Shown: in pieces, positions 16,941-27,421 of the stretch
Layout of the letters: every line of letters begins with the position of its first letter
Position numbering within the stretch: position 1 is the stretch's first letter
Assembly: GCA_963744275.1 (NCBI GenBank)
Contig: CAVUSX010000019.1
Coordinates: 186,001-250,000 of the forward strand
Source: VAZQ01 sp963744275
GTDB taxonomy: Bacteria; Pseudomonadota; Alphaproteobacteria; Rhizobiales; Xanthobacteraceae
Direction of reading: 5' to 3'
DNA: 64,000 bases
Translations under genes and position numbers: made by a program
The notes under the pieces: model-generated
The model's database searches: none
The model's input: only the letters and a program-made list of their open reading frames with translations
Told to the model about the DNA's origin: nothing

Positions 16941-17474
16941 GTGGAGTTCGACAATTCCTTCGACGTGCCGTTGCGGCCGGCCGAGGCTTGGCCGCTGTTG
17001 ATGGATATCCGCCGCATCGCCCCCTGCATGCCGGGCGCCGAGGTCACCGAGGTGATCGACGACACCACCTACAAGGGCCGCATCGCGGTGCGGCTCGGCC
17101 CGGTGGCGCTCGCCTTCGCGGGCGTGATCAAGCTCGAGGCGCTCGATGGCGTCAATCACACGGCGCGCGTGAAGGCGCAGGGCAGCGACGCCAAAGGCCG
17201 CGGCGCCGCCAATGCCACCGCTTCGTTCCGCCTCGAGCCGGCGGGCAGCGGCTCCAAGGTGCTGGTCCATACCGATCTCGCGCTCTCGGGAGCGGTAGCG
17301 CAATACGGCCGCGGCGTCGGCATCATCCAGGCGACCGCCGCCCAGATCATGAGCCAGTTCGCCGCCAATCTGAAGGCGCAGATCGGGGATGAGAGACCCG
17401 CAGCAGCGCCGGATCAACCGCCGCCGCCGCATCCGGGCGGCCGATCTCCGGCTTTTCGCTCATGGCCAGGGTGA
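16941..17474 (+). CDS. CoxG-like SRPBCC protein
   Basis: A 177-residue protein from the GTG at 16941, which has a GAGGGGAG ribosome-binding site. The SRPBCC/CoxG pattern is clear: MEFDNSFDVPLRPAEAWPLL, IAPCMPGAEVTEV, YKGRIAVRLGPVALAFAG and a C-terminal helix MSQFAANLKAQI. The last 25 residues are Pro-rich. CoxG proteins are linked to membrane anchoring or maturation of carbon monoxide dehydrogenase-type molybdoenzymes and occur with other xanthine-dehydrogenase-family enzymes. The nearest such enzyme here is 19 kb away (35949-38286), so a link is only possible. It is followed by palindromic repeat copy 2. Confidence 0.85.
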   Translation: MEFDNSFDVPLRPAEAWPLLMDIRRIAPCMPGAEVTEVIDDTTYKGRIAVRLGPVALAFAGVIKLEALDGVNHTARVKAQGSDAKGRGAANATASFRLEPAGSGSKVLVHTDLALSGAVAQYGRGVGIIQATAAQIMSQFAANLKAQIGDERPAAAPDQPPPPHPGGRSPAFRSWPG

Positions 17475-17500
17475 TCTGGAACGCGGTCGTGCGGCTGTTT

Positions 17501-17594
17501 CGTAGGATGGGTTGAGCTCTTGCGAAACCCATCACGGGGCGATGCCCGCGGCCCGGCCGACGATGGGTTTCGCAAGAGGCTCAACCCATCCTAC
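17501..17594. repeat. Long palindromic intergenic repeat, copy 2 (GTAGGATGGGTT type)
   Basis: Arms CGTAGGATGGGTTGAGC (from 17501) and GCTCAACCCATCCTAC (17579-17594), with the nested pair TGCGAAACCCATC and GATGGGTTTCGCA, as in copy 1 at 5049-5173. The central loop is shorter and different in sequence. It again lies exactly between two convergent genes (ends at 17474 and 17606). Confidence 0.85.
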
Positions 17595-17605
17595 CAGAAG
17601 ACGCC

Positions 17606-18211
17606 TTACGCCGGCTGCTTGACCTTGGCGGCGAGATACTTCTTCACCAGCTCGGCGGTGAGCACGACCTTGGGGTCGTATTCGGGCGCGTCCTCCAGCT
17701 GCTCGAGATCGTTGAGGCCGGAATTCTTGTAGATGCGGTTGATGCAGGAGATCAGCCGCGCCGGGCGCGCCGGATCGCCGTTGAAGTGCTGGTGGATGGT
17801 GCAGGGCGGCACATAGATCACGTCGCCCGCCTCCCACTCGTAACGCTTGATCTCGGCCTGCGGGGTCCATTTGTAGGTGTCGGTGATCTCCACGTCGCAA
17901 TCCTGGTGCAGGTCGTAGCCGAAGCCCTCGACCACGTAGAGGCACTCCTCCGCCAGATGCCGGTGCTTGCCCGAGCGGCTGCCCGGCGGGATCACCTGCA
18001 TATAGGCGTCGACCGTCTCCATGCGGGTGTTCATCTGGGCGTTGAGCAGATGCTTCAAGAGTCCCTGCTGCGACATTTCCCAGGGCATTTCATCGTTGTG
18101 CACGATCTTCTTGCGCTTGGCGTTGCGCGCCGGCAACTCCATCGCCTCGTTCAGCAGGCTCTGGTAGAGCTTGCCGTTCTGCGAGCCGACCAGCCACGTC
18201 TTTCGATTCAT
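17606..18211 (-). CDS. Cupin domain protein
   Basis: A 201-residue single-cupin protein starting MNRKTWLVGSQNGKLYQSLL at 18211; earlier in-frame codons fall in the upstream repeat and gene. Cupin motif 1 is PPGSRSGKHRHLAEECLYVVEG (His-x-His, then Glu) and motif 2 is GDVIYVPPCTIHQHFNG (His). It should bind a divalent metal. The family often accompanies aromatic or hydroxy-acid catabolism, but the substrate is not known. It follows a second cupin and an SsuABC-type transporter on the same strand; one copy of the GCATTTTC repeat lies between the two cupin genes. Confidence 0.8.
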   Translation of the reverse strand: MNRKTWLVGSQNGKLYQSLLNEAMELPARNAKRKKIVHNDEMPWEMSQQGLLKHLLNAQMNTRMETVDAYMQVIPPGSRSGKHRHLAEECLYVVEGFGYDLHQDCDVEITDTYKWTPQAEIKRYEWEAGDVIYVPPCTIHQHFNGDPARPARLISCINRIYKNSGLNDLEQLEDAPEYDPKVVLTAELVKKYLAAKVKQPA

Positions 18212-18257
18212 CCCAAGCCATATTCGACCTCTGATTTGCTTCGTCGTGCCGGCATTC

Positions 18258-18322
18258 AGAGCATTTTCAGGAAAAGTGGAATACCGGTTTTCCGTCCGAA
18301 AATGCGACAATGCCAAAATGCT
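18258..18322. repeat. Dispersed GCATTTTCAGGAAAA repeat, copy 2
   Basis: Reads AGAGCATTTTCAGGAAAA, a short GTGGAATACCGG link, then TTTTCCGTCCGAAAATGCGACAATGC. It fills almost the whole gap between two cupin genes and touches the stop of the upstream one. The TTTTC...GAAAA blocks can pair into an imperfect stem. Confidence 0.75.
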
Positions 18323-18891
18323 CAAGCGTCGAGCTTCTCGTCTTCCGGATGGTTGTAGCCCTCTTCCTCCTGCCGCGGCACGAAGTTGCCTTGGGTGGGC
18401 GAGGGGGTGGTGGGCCGCTTCTGCACCGTGTGCTGGAACAGCATGTTCATGAACAGATACATCGGCTTGGTCTTGATCACCAAGGCGCGGGCGGGCTCCT
18501 TCGGGCTGGCATTGAAGTGCTGGTGCACGCAATTGTTATGCACGATCGCGACGTCGCCCGCCTTCCAGTCGTAGCGAATGCCGTCGTGGATCTCGTAGCC
18601 CGCCCCGTCGAGAATGTAGAAGGCCGCCTCGTTGACGTGGCCGTGCTTCTGGGTGGTGCCGCCGGGCGCGTATTCCTCGAGATGGATGTGGAGCGTCTGG
18701 GTGCGGCCGTCCTCCGGCTCGACGTAGTGGCGGCTGAAATGCTGCGGCCCGCCGTCGAGCTTGAGCTCCTTGCCCTTGATGACCCGCGGCATCGCCCGCA
18801 GCCGGCCGAGCTCGTCCTTGAGGCTGTACTTGCCGGACAGTTCGCGGACGAAAATGCGGTCCTTGTCCGGATCGTGCTGTCGTTCACCCAT
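18322..18891 (-). CDS. Cupin domain protein
   Basis: A 189-residue cupin starting MGERQHDPDKDRIFVREL at 18891. Metal-binding motifs: APGGTTQKHGHVNEAAFYIL (His-x-His, then Glu) and DVAIVHNNCVHQHFNA (His). The region after it is an acidic, Pro-rich tail (EEEGYNHPEDEKLDA). It is the first of two tandem cupins downstream of the ABC importer, 285 bases after the binding-protein gene. The two cupins share little sequence outside the motifs, so they are not a recent duplication. A dioxygenase, isomerase or sensor role cannot be separated. Confidence 0.8.
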   Translation of the reverse strand: MGERQHDPDKDRIFVRELSGKYSLKDELGRLRAMPRVIKGKELKLDGGPQHFSRHYVEPEDGRTQTLHIHLEEYAPGGTTQKHGHVNEAAFYILDGAGYEIHDGIRYDWKAGDVAIVHNNCVHQHFNASPKEPARALVIKTKPMYLFMNMLFQHTVQKRPTTPSPTQGNFVPRQEEEGYNHPEDEKLDA

Positions 18892-19175
18892 GATGTTCAC
18901 CTGTTCTGCTTGGCGATCCCGCGCGCGCTGGCTGGATCGGTTCGACGCGGAACCTAGCCTATTTGCCCGGCTCCGCCAAAGTCGCGATGGGATTAAAGTC
19001 ATTGCCGTCGCCAAATCGGGTCGGGGCGGCCGCCGGCCGCAGTTCCCGCGAATTGGGCGATTCGTGAGCCGTAGTTAGGCGTTGCGGGCTTTTGTTGAAG
19101 ATGCGCAGCCCGAGGTAGCCCGCCGAGCGGGCCTTTGCAAGCACGGCGCAGCCCGGGTCGGCCCGCGCCGGCCGC

Positions 19176-20220
19176 CTACCGGCAGCCCTGCAGCTTGCTG
19201 GATTTGTTGAGGAGCTGGAACGGAGCGAGCTCCTTGGCGGCGGCTTGCGCGAAGCTCGCATCGACCAGGCGGTCGCGCGGCGCGGTCTTGTCGATGATGC
19301 CCTCCTGCTTGAAGAAGGTCTGCACGCTGTCCACGCTGTCGAGGTTGAACTCGCCGTTGGGGCTGCGCGCCTGCCAATCCATCCGGTCGAGCAGAGCGCG
19401 GTCGGCCACGATCTTGTTCTTCACCATGATGTCGACCACCTGGGCGCGATTGGGTCCGTGGTGGTAGGCTTGGCAATAGTCGCGGCCCGCATGGGCGAGC
19501 GCCACGAACAGCCGCTTGGCGGCGTCGGGCGACTGCTTGATCCATTCGGTATTGGCGATATAGGCGACGTTGGTGAGCGGCAGCTGCTTGATGTAGCCCT
19601 CCTCCGGATCGATCCAGGGGGCGGCGAGCTTCTGCTCGATCGCGATATCGGTGAACGGCGCCACCTCGAGCGCCGCGTCGAGCGCCCCGTTGGCGAGCGC
19701 CGCGCCCATCTGGGTGAAGGCCAGATACTTGAGGTCGATGTCCTTGATCCGCAGGCCCGCGGACGCCAGCACCATGCCGATCTCGTAGACCGAGGTCGAT
19801 CCGGGCGAGCTGATGCCGACCTTGCGGCCCTTGAGGTCGGCGACCGTCTTGATCTGCGTCCTTCAATTCGGGCCGCACCAGGATGCGGTGGTAGAGCGGC
19901 GTCGAGCCGCTCTCCAGCGCCATGACGACCGGCAGGCCTTCGGCCACGCCGTTGAAGTAGCCGGCATTGATTCCGCCTTGCCCGACCTGGACCTGGTTGG
20001 TGGCCACGAACGCCATCGCCTTGCTCAAGGAATCGATCCGCTCGATTTTGACGTCGAGCCCGGCAGCGTCGAAATAGCCCTTCTCGGCGGCGATGAAGGT
20101 CGAGGCCGAGGGCACGCTCGGCACCAGCGCGATGGTGACCGCGGTGCGTTGCTGGCCGACCACCGGGGCGAACATGAGGCCGATGCACACGAAGAAGAGA
20201 GCCGGCAGGACAGGGCGCAC
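19176..20220 (-). CDS. SsuA/NMT1-like ABC transporter substrate-binding protein (one frameshift)
   Basis: The GTG at 20220 has a strong GGAGAG ribosome-binding site four bases upstream and starts a signal peptide (VRPVLPALFFVCIGLMF). The N-terminal lobe reads TVTIALVPSVPSASTFIAAEKGYF, as in SsuA/TauA/NMT1 proteins. The frame breaks near 19862 (LVRPELKDA then a shift) and resumes to a clean end NKSSKLQGCR at 19176. Removing one base repairs it, giving about 347 residues. Such proteins bind sulfonates, nitrate, pyrimidine precursors or aromatic acids in the periplasm. It completes a permease-ATPase-SBP operon. Confidence 0.82.
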
Positions 20221-20291
20221 GCGTCTCTCCAGTTCAGAAGCGGTTTGACGGCGGAGCATAACGCATTTTCAAGGAAAATCCCACGGGTGCG

Positions 20292-21088
<797 letters not shown>

Positions 21089-21092
<4 letters not shown>

Positions 21093-21923
21093 GCGTCCGC
21101 CTTCCATCGGATCACCCAGCGCTCGACCTCGTTCAGCAACAGGCTGATCGCAAAGCCGATCAGCGCGATCACGAACAGCCCGACATACATCTTGGCGACC
21201 GCGAAGGTCTCCCATGCGCTCCAGATCATGAAGCCGATGCCGCTCTTGGCCCCCACCATCTCGGCGATGGCGATCAGGATGAGGGCGAGCCCGGCGCCGA
21301 GCTTCACCCCGGTCATGATGAACGGCAGCGCGCCCGGCAGCGCGATGGTGCGGAACGTATCCCACGGCGAGGCCTTGAAGCTCTTGCCGACGTCGAGATA
21401 GATCTGGTTGATCTGCAGCACGCCGGCGGTGGAGTTGATCGCCATCGGATAGAACACGCCGATCGCCACCATCATCACCTTCGACATCTCGCCGAGCCCG
21501 AAGATCAGGAGGATGAGCGGCAGGAGCGAGCTCTTCGGGATCGGGTAGGTGGCCACGATCAGCGGATCGACGATCGCGCGGACCGGCCGCCGAGATCCCC
21601 ATGGCGATCCCGATCACGATCGCCGGCACGCCGCCGAGCAGGAACCCGAGCACGATCCGCTGCAGGCTGATCAGCACGTTCTCGGTGAGCTCGCCCGATC
21701 GCGCCATCTCGATGAGCTTTGCGATGATCGCGCTCGGCGCCGGAAAGAAACGCACGTCGATCAAGCCGGTGTCGGCCGCCAGCTCCCAGGCCAGCAACAG
21801 GCCGAGCGGCGAGGCGATGCTGAGAATCCGGTCGCGCCGCCGCGCGGCGAGCCGCGCCCGCTCGCCGACGTCGACGACCCGGGCCGGTGGCTTCGCGAGC
21901 TCGACCACGTCGGAAGCGCTCAT
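21089..21923 (-). CDS. SsuC/TauC-like ABC transporter permease (one frameshift)
   Basis: About 277 residues starting MSASDVVELAKPPARVV with a GGGAGAGG ribosome-binding site. Six transmembrane helices are visible. A single frame break near 21585 (after GIAMGIS) is repaired by removing one G or C and then reads ATYPIPKSSLLPLILLIFG, followed by the EAA-type loop LDVGKSFKASPWDTFRTIALPGALPFI that contacts the ATPase. It is the first gene of the importer operon (permease, ATPase, binding protein, then two cupins). Confidence 0.85.
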
Positions 21924-22040
21924 CGCCGTCCTCTCCCTGCAGCAATGAGGGTCTTATAGAGCGCGCGAAATCAGCGCACCAGATCGCTCGCGCCCGTGCC
22001 GCTCCGGCAGGATGCGGTGTTTCGCCTCGCCGGCGCCCGC

Positions 22041-22625
22041 TCAGCTCGCCGGCAGCGCGCGGGCGTGCATCGCCATGGCGATGAGGGCCGTGCCGCCGAA
22101 AATCATATTGATGCCGACCAGGATGCCGATGGCCCAGGCCGCGGTGCCGGGCAGCCCGGCGAAGATGATGCCGGCCAGGATCAGGTCGACGATGCCGCTC
22201 GACAGCATCCAGCCCCATCGCCCCGACAGCTCGCGCTTGTGCTCGAGCGCGTACATGATGGTGGCGACGCCCTCGATCGCGAAGAACACGATGAGGACCA
22301 AAGTGAGCGAGAGCACGCCGCTGAGCGGCCAGGCCAGAAGCACGATGCCGGCGCCGATCCCCAGCACCGCCGACAAGAGCGCCCACCAGAAGCCGGGCGC
22401 CTGGCGCATCCAGAAGGTCGTGACCAGGCCGACGACGCCGCTCACCAGAAACAACCAGCCGAACAGGATCTCGACCGCCAGTGTGGCGATCGGCGGCACC
22501 ACGATCGCCAGCAGCCCGAGCACGACGAGGACGATTCCCTCGACCAGAAACATCACCCAGTGCTCATGCAGCGACCCCGCCACCGCGCGCTGGATTTGCT
22601 CGATATTGGGTTGATTCATCGTCAT
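22041..22625 (-). CDS. HdeD-family (DUF308) membrane protein
   Basis: A 194-residue protein from the ATG at 22625, which has an AGGAGG ribosome-binding site five bases upstream. Six hydrophobic helices are arranged as three helical pairs, each with the DUF308 pattern of a Gly-rich turn (VEGIVLVVLGLLAIVVP; VLGIGAGIVLLAWPLSG; GIVDLILAGIIFAGLPGTA). HdeD proteins are linked to acid resistance in enteric bacteria; their role in alphaproteobacteria is not established. It stands alone between the ABC importer operon and cysG. Confidence 0.88.
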   Translation of the reverse strand: MTMNQPNIEQIQRAVAGSLHEHWVMFLVEGIVLVVLGLLAIVVPPIATLAVEILFGWLFLVSGVVGLVTTFWMRQAPGFWWALLSAVLGIGAGIVLLAWPLSGVLSLTLVLIVFFAIEGVATIMYALEHKRELSGRWGWMLSSGIVDLILAGIIFAGLPGTAAWAIGILVGINMIFGGTALIAMAMHARALPAS

Positions 22626-22745
22626 GGCAGCCTCCTGACATCGATGATCCGCTCGCCCTCGCGAATTCTATCGGTCTGACGAAATGCGCACAATGGAGCA
22701 GCGGTTCCGATGTGGTTCCGATGCAGCAGGGATTGTCATATCGGT

Positions 22746-22832
22746 GTCGTCCCGGCCAAGGCAGGGACCCGATAATCCACAGGCTGACCGAGAGGGCACG
22801 GCGTATGGGTCCCTGCTTTACGCAGGGACGAC
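22746..22832. repeat. Palindromic intergenic repeat (GTCGTCCC...GGGACGAC)
   Basis: Arms at 22746-22770 and 22807-22832 form an imperfect inverted repeat (GCAGGGACCC on the left, GGGTCCCTGC on the right) with about 36 bases between them. It lies just past the 3' end of cysG, where it may mark the end of the nitrate assimilation transcript. Only one copy was seen in this window. Confidence 0.7.
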
Positions 22833-22859
22833 GTAGCGGAGCAGCATTCCCGTAGTTGC

Positions 22860-24380
22860 TCAGGAGGCCTGCTGGCGTCCCGTCGGCGGATTTGCGCCGA
22901 TCGTCTCGCGCTCGGCGCCGTCCGCCGCGGCGGTAGCCGCATCCGCCAGCGCCCGACCGATCATCACCAACAGCGGCCCGGCCGGTGCCGCTTCTCGCAA
23001 ACGATCCGCGATATCGGCGATGGTCCCGGTGACGACCTGTTGCTCGGGCCGTGTCGCCGCGGCGACCGCGATGGTCGGCGTGTCGGGGGCGAGGCCGTTG
23101 GCGATCGCGGTGGTCGGCGAGCTCGCGGATGGTCTTGCCCGGCATGTAGACGATGGTGGTGACGCTCGGATCGGCCAGGCTGTGCCAATCGATATCCGAC
23201 GGCAGGCGGCCGTCGGCCGCGTGCCCGGTGACGTATTGCACCCGGCGCGAGACCTTGCGATGGGTGAGCGAGATGCCGAGCCGGCTGGCGGCGCCCTGGG
23301 CGGCGCTGATGCCGGGCACCACCTCGACCGCGATGCCGGCCAAGCGGCAGGCGTCGATCTCCTCGCTGGCGCGCCCGAAGATCATCGGGTCGCCGCCCTT
23401 GAGCCGCACCACGCGCTTGCCGGCCTTGGCGAGCGAGATCATCAGCGCATTGATCTCCTCCTGCTTGCACGAGGGCCCGTAGCCGGTCTTGCCCACCAGC
23501 ATCTTCTTGGCCTCGCGGCGGGCGAAATCGAGGACGCCGGGCGCCACCAGATCGTCGATCAGGATCACGTCGGCGGATTGCAGCGCCCGCACCGCCCGCA
23601 GCGTCAGTAGCTCGGGATCGCCCGGTCCGGCCCCGACCAGGGTCACCGAGCCGTTCTCCGCCGCCGCGCTGCCTTCGCGTGTGAGCGCCATATAGGCGTC
23701 GAAGTCGGCACCGAGCGGCTCGCGATCCGGATGGTTCACCGCCTGCGCGGTGAACACCTGCCAGAAGCGGCGCCGCGCCGGAAACGACAGCCCGGACGTC
23801 TGCACGGCCCGCCGCCAGCGCCGCGCCGCCGCGGCCCAGCGGGCGAAGCCGAGCGGGATCAGGGCCTCGAGCTTGGCGCGGACCGCTTGCGCGAACACCG
23901 GCGCCGCCCCGTCGGTCGAGATGCCGATGACCAAGGGCGAGCGGTTGACGATCGAGCCGAAGGAGAAATCGCAGAAGGCCGGCTTGTCGATGACATTGAC
24001 CGGCACGCCGGCGGCGCGCGCCGCCGCCGCGAAGGCGCCCGCCTCATCATCGGCCGCAAAGGCCCCGACCGCGATCGCCGCGCCGGCGAGATCGCCGGCC
24101 TGCCAGGCGCGCGCATGGAGGACCATGGGGTTAACCGCGTCAGCGGAAAGTCCGAACGGGGCGGCTGCGCCACGACCGCGCGCAGCTCCTCGCAGGCATC
24201 CGCGGCGAACACCTCGACCTTGGCGCCGGCCGCCGCCAGCAGCTCCGCCTTCCAGGCCGCCGCCGGAGTGCCGCCCGCGATCACGGCGCGCTTGCCGGCG
24301 AGCCCGAAGAACACCGGCAGCCGCGCCAGCGGCTCCATGCGGGGCGGGCGGGTCTCAGAGGGGGTGCGCGATGCGCTCAT
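22860..24380 (-). CDS. cysG: Siroheme synthase CysG (two frameshifts)
   Basis: Bifunctional siroheme enzyme. The N-terminal part (PVFFGLAGKRAVIAGGTPAA) is the precorrin-2 dehydrogenase/ferrochelatase Rossmann domain. The C-terminal part is uroporphyrinogen-III methyltransferase: VTLVGAGPGDPELLTLRA, VRLKGGDPMIFGRASEE, VVPGISAAQGAASRLGISL, TTIVYMP. The frame breaks near 24132 (one base missing in a C run) and near 23112 (one extra base); repaired, the protein is about 505 residues, longer than E. coli CysG. It overlaps the nasA end by 26 bases. Siroheme is the cofactor of NirA, so it serves this nitrate operon. Confidence 0.85.
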
Positions 24381-27049
24381 CAACAATGATCCTTTTCAGC
24401 TCCGGCAGGCAGGAACCGCAATTCGTGCCGGCCCGCAAGGTCCGGCCGATGTCCGCGACGCTGGTCACGCCTCCGCCCGCGACCGCCTCGCGCACTGCCT
24501 CGCGCCCGACCTGAAAGCAGGCGCAAACCATGGGCTCGCTCTCCCCTATATAACCGCCGGCTGCGGGTTTCGGTATCGCGCCGTCCGCCGTCCTCTGCGG
24601 TCGCTGCCGCCGCCAGGCCGAGGAGGTCCCATTGCGGCGGCGCCGCATTTGCCGGCGCCAGGCAGACGCAACCGTCGAGATGGCCATCCAGGACGGCCGC
24701 CGCGCGGTAGACCGGGCCATCGAGCCGCTCGGCCAGCCGCGCATCGGGTGCGAGCGAACGGTAGGCGAAGTCGTGCCAGACAAGCGGGCCCTGGTTGGTG
24801 GCCAGCCGATATTCCGTCCCTTCCGCGACCGCGACTTTGGCCCACCAGGTTCCGGGGGCAGCGTCAGGGCGGCCTGGGCGCGGGCAAAGCCACGCAGGGC
24901 AAAATCGACCGGCGCAATGGCGGCCGGGGTGGCCTTGGCCTCGGGCTGGCCCGAATAGGGGTCGGTGTGCGCCGAGACCAGATCGCCGACGCGGGCGCAA
25001 GAGGCGGTTTCGGCGCTCCAGTGGATCGGTACGAACAGCGAGCCCGGACGTTGATTGTCGGTGACCGTGACGCGCAGGATGCAGGCGCCATGCCGGGTCG
25101 AGACCTCGGCAAAGCCGCCATCCGCAAGGCCCATGCGGCCGGCGTCCTGTGGATGGATCTCCACGAAGGGCTCCGCCAGGTGGGCCGCCAGCCGCGGGCT
25201 TTGGCCGGTTCGCGTCATGGTGTGCCACTGGTCGCGAACCCGGCCGGTGTTGAGCCGGAACGGGAAGGCGGCGGAGGTCGCTTCCTGCAGGCGAGGCGGC
25301 TGCGGCGGCACGAAGCGGGCCTTGCGGTCGGGCGTGAAAAAGCCGCCGGTGGCGAAGAAGCGCTTTTCGCCCGGTGCGCCCTGCGGCTCGCCCGCGCGCA
25401 CCGGCCACTGCACCGGCTCGAGCGCCGCATAGGCGTCGTCCGAAATGGCGGCGAGGCCGCCGATATCGAAGTCGCGCGTGCCCTGGTTCTCGAACCCGGA
25501 GAGCGCCGCATGCTCGCGAAACACATCGGCCTCCGAGCCGAACGAGAAAGCGTCCGCAAAGCCCAGGCGCTGCGCCACCGCGGACACGATCCACCAATCC
25601 GGCTTGGCTTCGCCCGGCAGCGGCAGGAAGGCGCGCTGGCGCGAGATGCAGCGCTCCGAATTGGTGACCGTGCCGTGCTTCTCGCCCCAGGCGGCGGCCG
25701 GCAACAGCACATGGGCGCCCGCGTTCACGGTATCGTTGGAGAGCACGTTTTCGGAAACCACGAACAGCTCGAGCCGCTCGAGCGCCGCCCGCATGGCGCC
25801 GGCGCGCGGCAGCGATACCGCCGGATTGGTCGCCATGACCCACAGCGCCTTGATCTCGCCGCGCTCGATCGCCTCGAACATGTCGACGGCCTTGCGGCCT
25901 TCGCGGGTCGCCATGCGGGGCGCATTCCAGAAGCGGCGCACGCGGTCGATCTCGTCGGGGACGAAACCCATATGGGCGGCGAGTTGATTGGCGAGCCCGC
26001 CCACCTCGCGGCCCCCCATGGCATTGGGCTGGCCGGTGAGCGAGAACGGCCCCATGCCGGGCCGTCCGATCCGGCCGGTGGCGAGGTGGCAATTGATGAT
26101 GGCGTTGACCTTGTCGGTGCCTTGCGCCGACTGATTGACGCCTTGCGAGAAGCCGGTGACGGCGCGCGCGCTGGCCTGAAACAAATCGAAGAAGCGGGCG
26201 ATGTCGGCCTGCGGAACGCCGCACAGGCGGGCGGTCGTGCCGATGTCGGGCGCGATTTCGCGCGCCCGCGTCGAGCGTCTCGGCGAAGCCGGTGGTGTGC
26301 GCCTCGACGTATGCGGCATCAAGCGCGCCGTGATCGGCCAGATGAACCAGGAGCCCACAGAACAGCGCGGTGTCGCTTCCGGGCGCGATGGGGAGAAACA
26401 GATCCGCCTCTTGCGCCGTCACTGTGCGGCGCGGATCGATGACCACGATGCGGGCGCCGCGTTCCGCCTTGTTGCGCATGAGGCGCTGGAACAGGACCGG
26501 ATGGCACCAGGCGGCGTTGGAGCCGACCAGCACGATCAGGTCGGCGAGATCGAGATCCGCGTAGGTGCCGGGTACCGTATCGGACCCGAAGGCGCGGCGC
26601 TGGCCGGCGACCGAGGACGCCATGCACAGCCTTGAATTGGTATCCACATTGGCGGAGCCGATGAAGCCTTTCATCAGCTTGTTGGCGACGTAGTAATCCT
26701 CGGTCAGGAGCTGGCCCGAAAGATAGAAGGCGACCGCATCGGGCCCGTCGCGCGCGACGATCGCCCGAAATCCGTCGGCGACCCGGTCGAGCGCCTCGTT
26801 CCAGCTCGCGCGCGCCAGCACACCGTCGCTCCGCCGCAGCATGGGATGCAGCAGGCGTCCCGCGAGGCCGACCGTCTCGCCCAGCGCCGATCCCTTCGAG
26901 CAGAGCCGTCCGAGATTGGCCGGATGGGTGGGATCGCCGGCGATGGCGGCGCCGCCCCGCTCATCCGCTTGTGCCAGCACGCCGCAGCCGACCCCGCAAT
27001 ACGGGCAGGTGGTGCGCACGGTGGGGCCTGGTTGCGCCAAGGCGTTCAT
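24355..27049 (-). CDS. nasA: Assimilatory nitrate reductase large subunit (three frameshifts)
   Basis: Molybdopterin enzyme reducing nitrate to nitrite in the cytoplasm. The start MNALAQPGPTVRTT at 27049 is followed by the 4Fe-4S motif CPYCGVGCGVL...LCSKG, then FNDTNSRLCMASS-like and GSNAAWCHPV segments of the bis-MGD fold, and NPAVSLPRAGAM. The C-terminal 60 residues (PMVCACFQVGREAV...TNCGSCLPEL) are a BFD-type [2Fe-2S] domain with C-x-C and C-x-x-C. Frame breaks near 26266, 24840 and 24575 are each repairable by one base; total about 897 residues. It resembles NasC/NasA of Bradyrhizobium. The 373-base gap to the reductase gene holds a large cruciform. Confidence 0.88.
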
Positions 27050-27158
27050 GCTTGGTCTGCGGGCTGCGCCGGGGGGATCGCATTTTTTTGTTTGGCATGG
27101 CGGTGCCAAATCCCTCCCCCTGCAAGGGCACGAGGATCGCATATGATGGAGCCGCATT

Positions 27159-27303
27159 CTCCACCTCTCCCCGCGTGCGGGGAGAGGTCGGCGCGGAGCG
27201 CCGGGTGAGGGGGCCTCTCCGCAGAGTCTGAGCTTGTGGAAGCGCCCCCTCACCCGGATCGCTACGCGATCCGACCTCTCCCCGCACGCGGGGAGAGGTG
27301 GAG
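27159..27303. repeat. Large cruciform-forming inverted repeat
   Basis: Perfect 33-base inverted arms at 27159-27191 and 27271-27303, each itself a hairpin (CCTCTCCCCGC with GCGGGGAGAGG). Inside, CCGGGTGAGGGGGC (27201-27214) pairs perfectly with GCCCCCTCACCCGG (27244-27257). It lies between the flavoprotein reductase and nasA within one transcription unit, so it could process or partly terminate the mRNA. Confidence 0.85.
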
Positions 27304-27421
27304 TGTGCGGCACCGCTCGGTCACATTTGATGCCCTGCCTTGCAGGGAGAGGTATCGCTGAGAGCGCGGGGCTTTCGTCAGATGCAATCTCCCTGCGAGC
27401 CGCTCGTAATGCGCGTGCGTC

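Noticed and set aside
16587..17432. Long upstream extension of the helicase reading frame (whole frame 15129-17432)
   Set aside because: The extension runs antisense through the CoxG-like gene and the predicted promoter. The helicase family starts at SSFNDFGL, matching the TTG at 16586.
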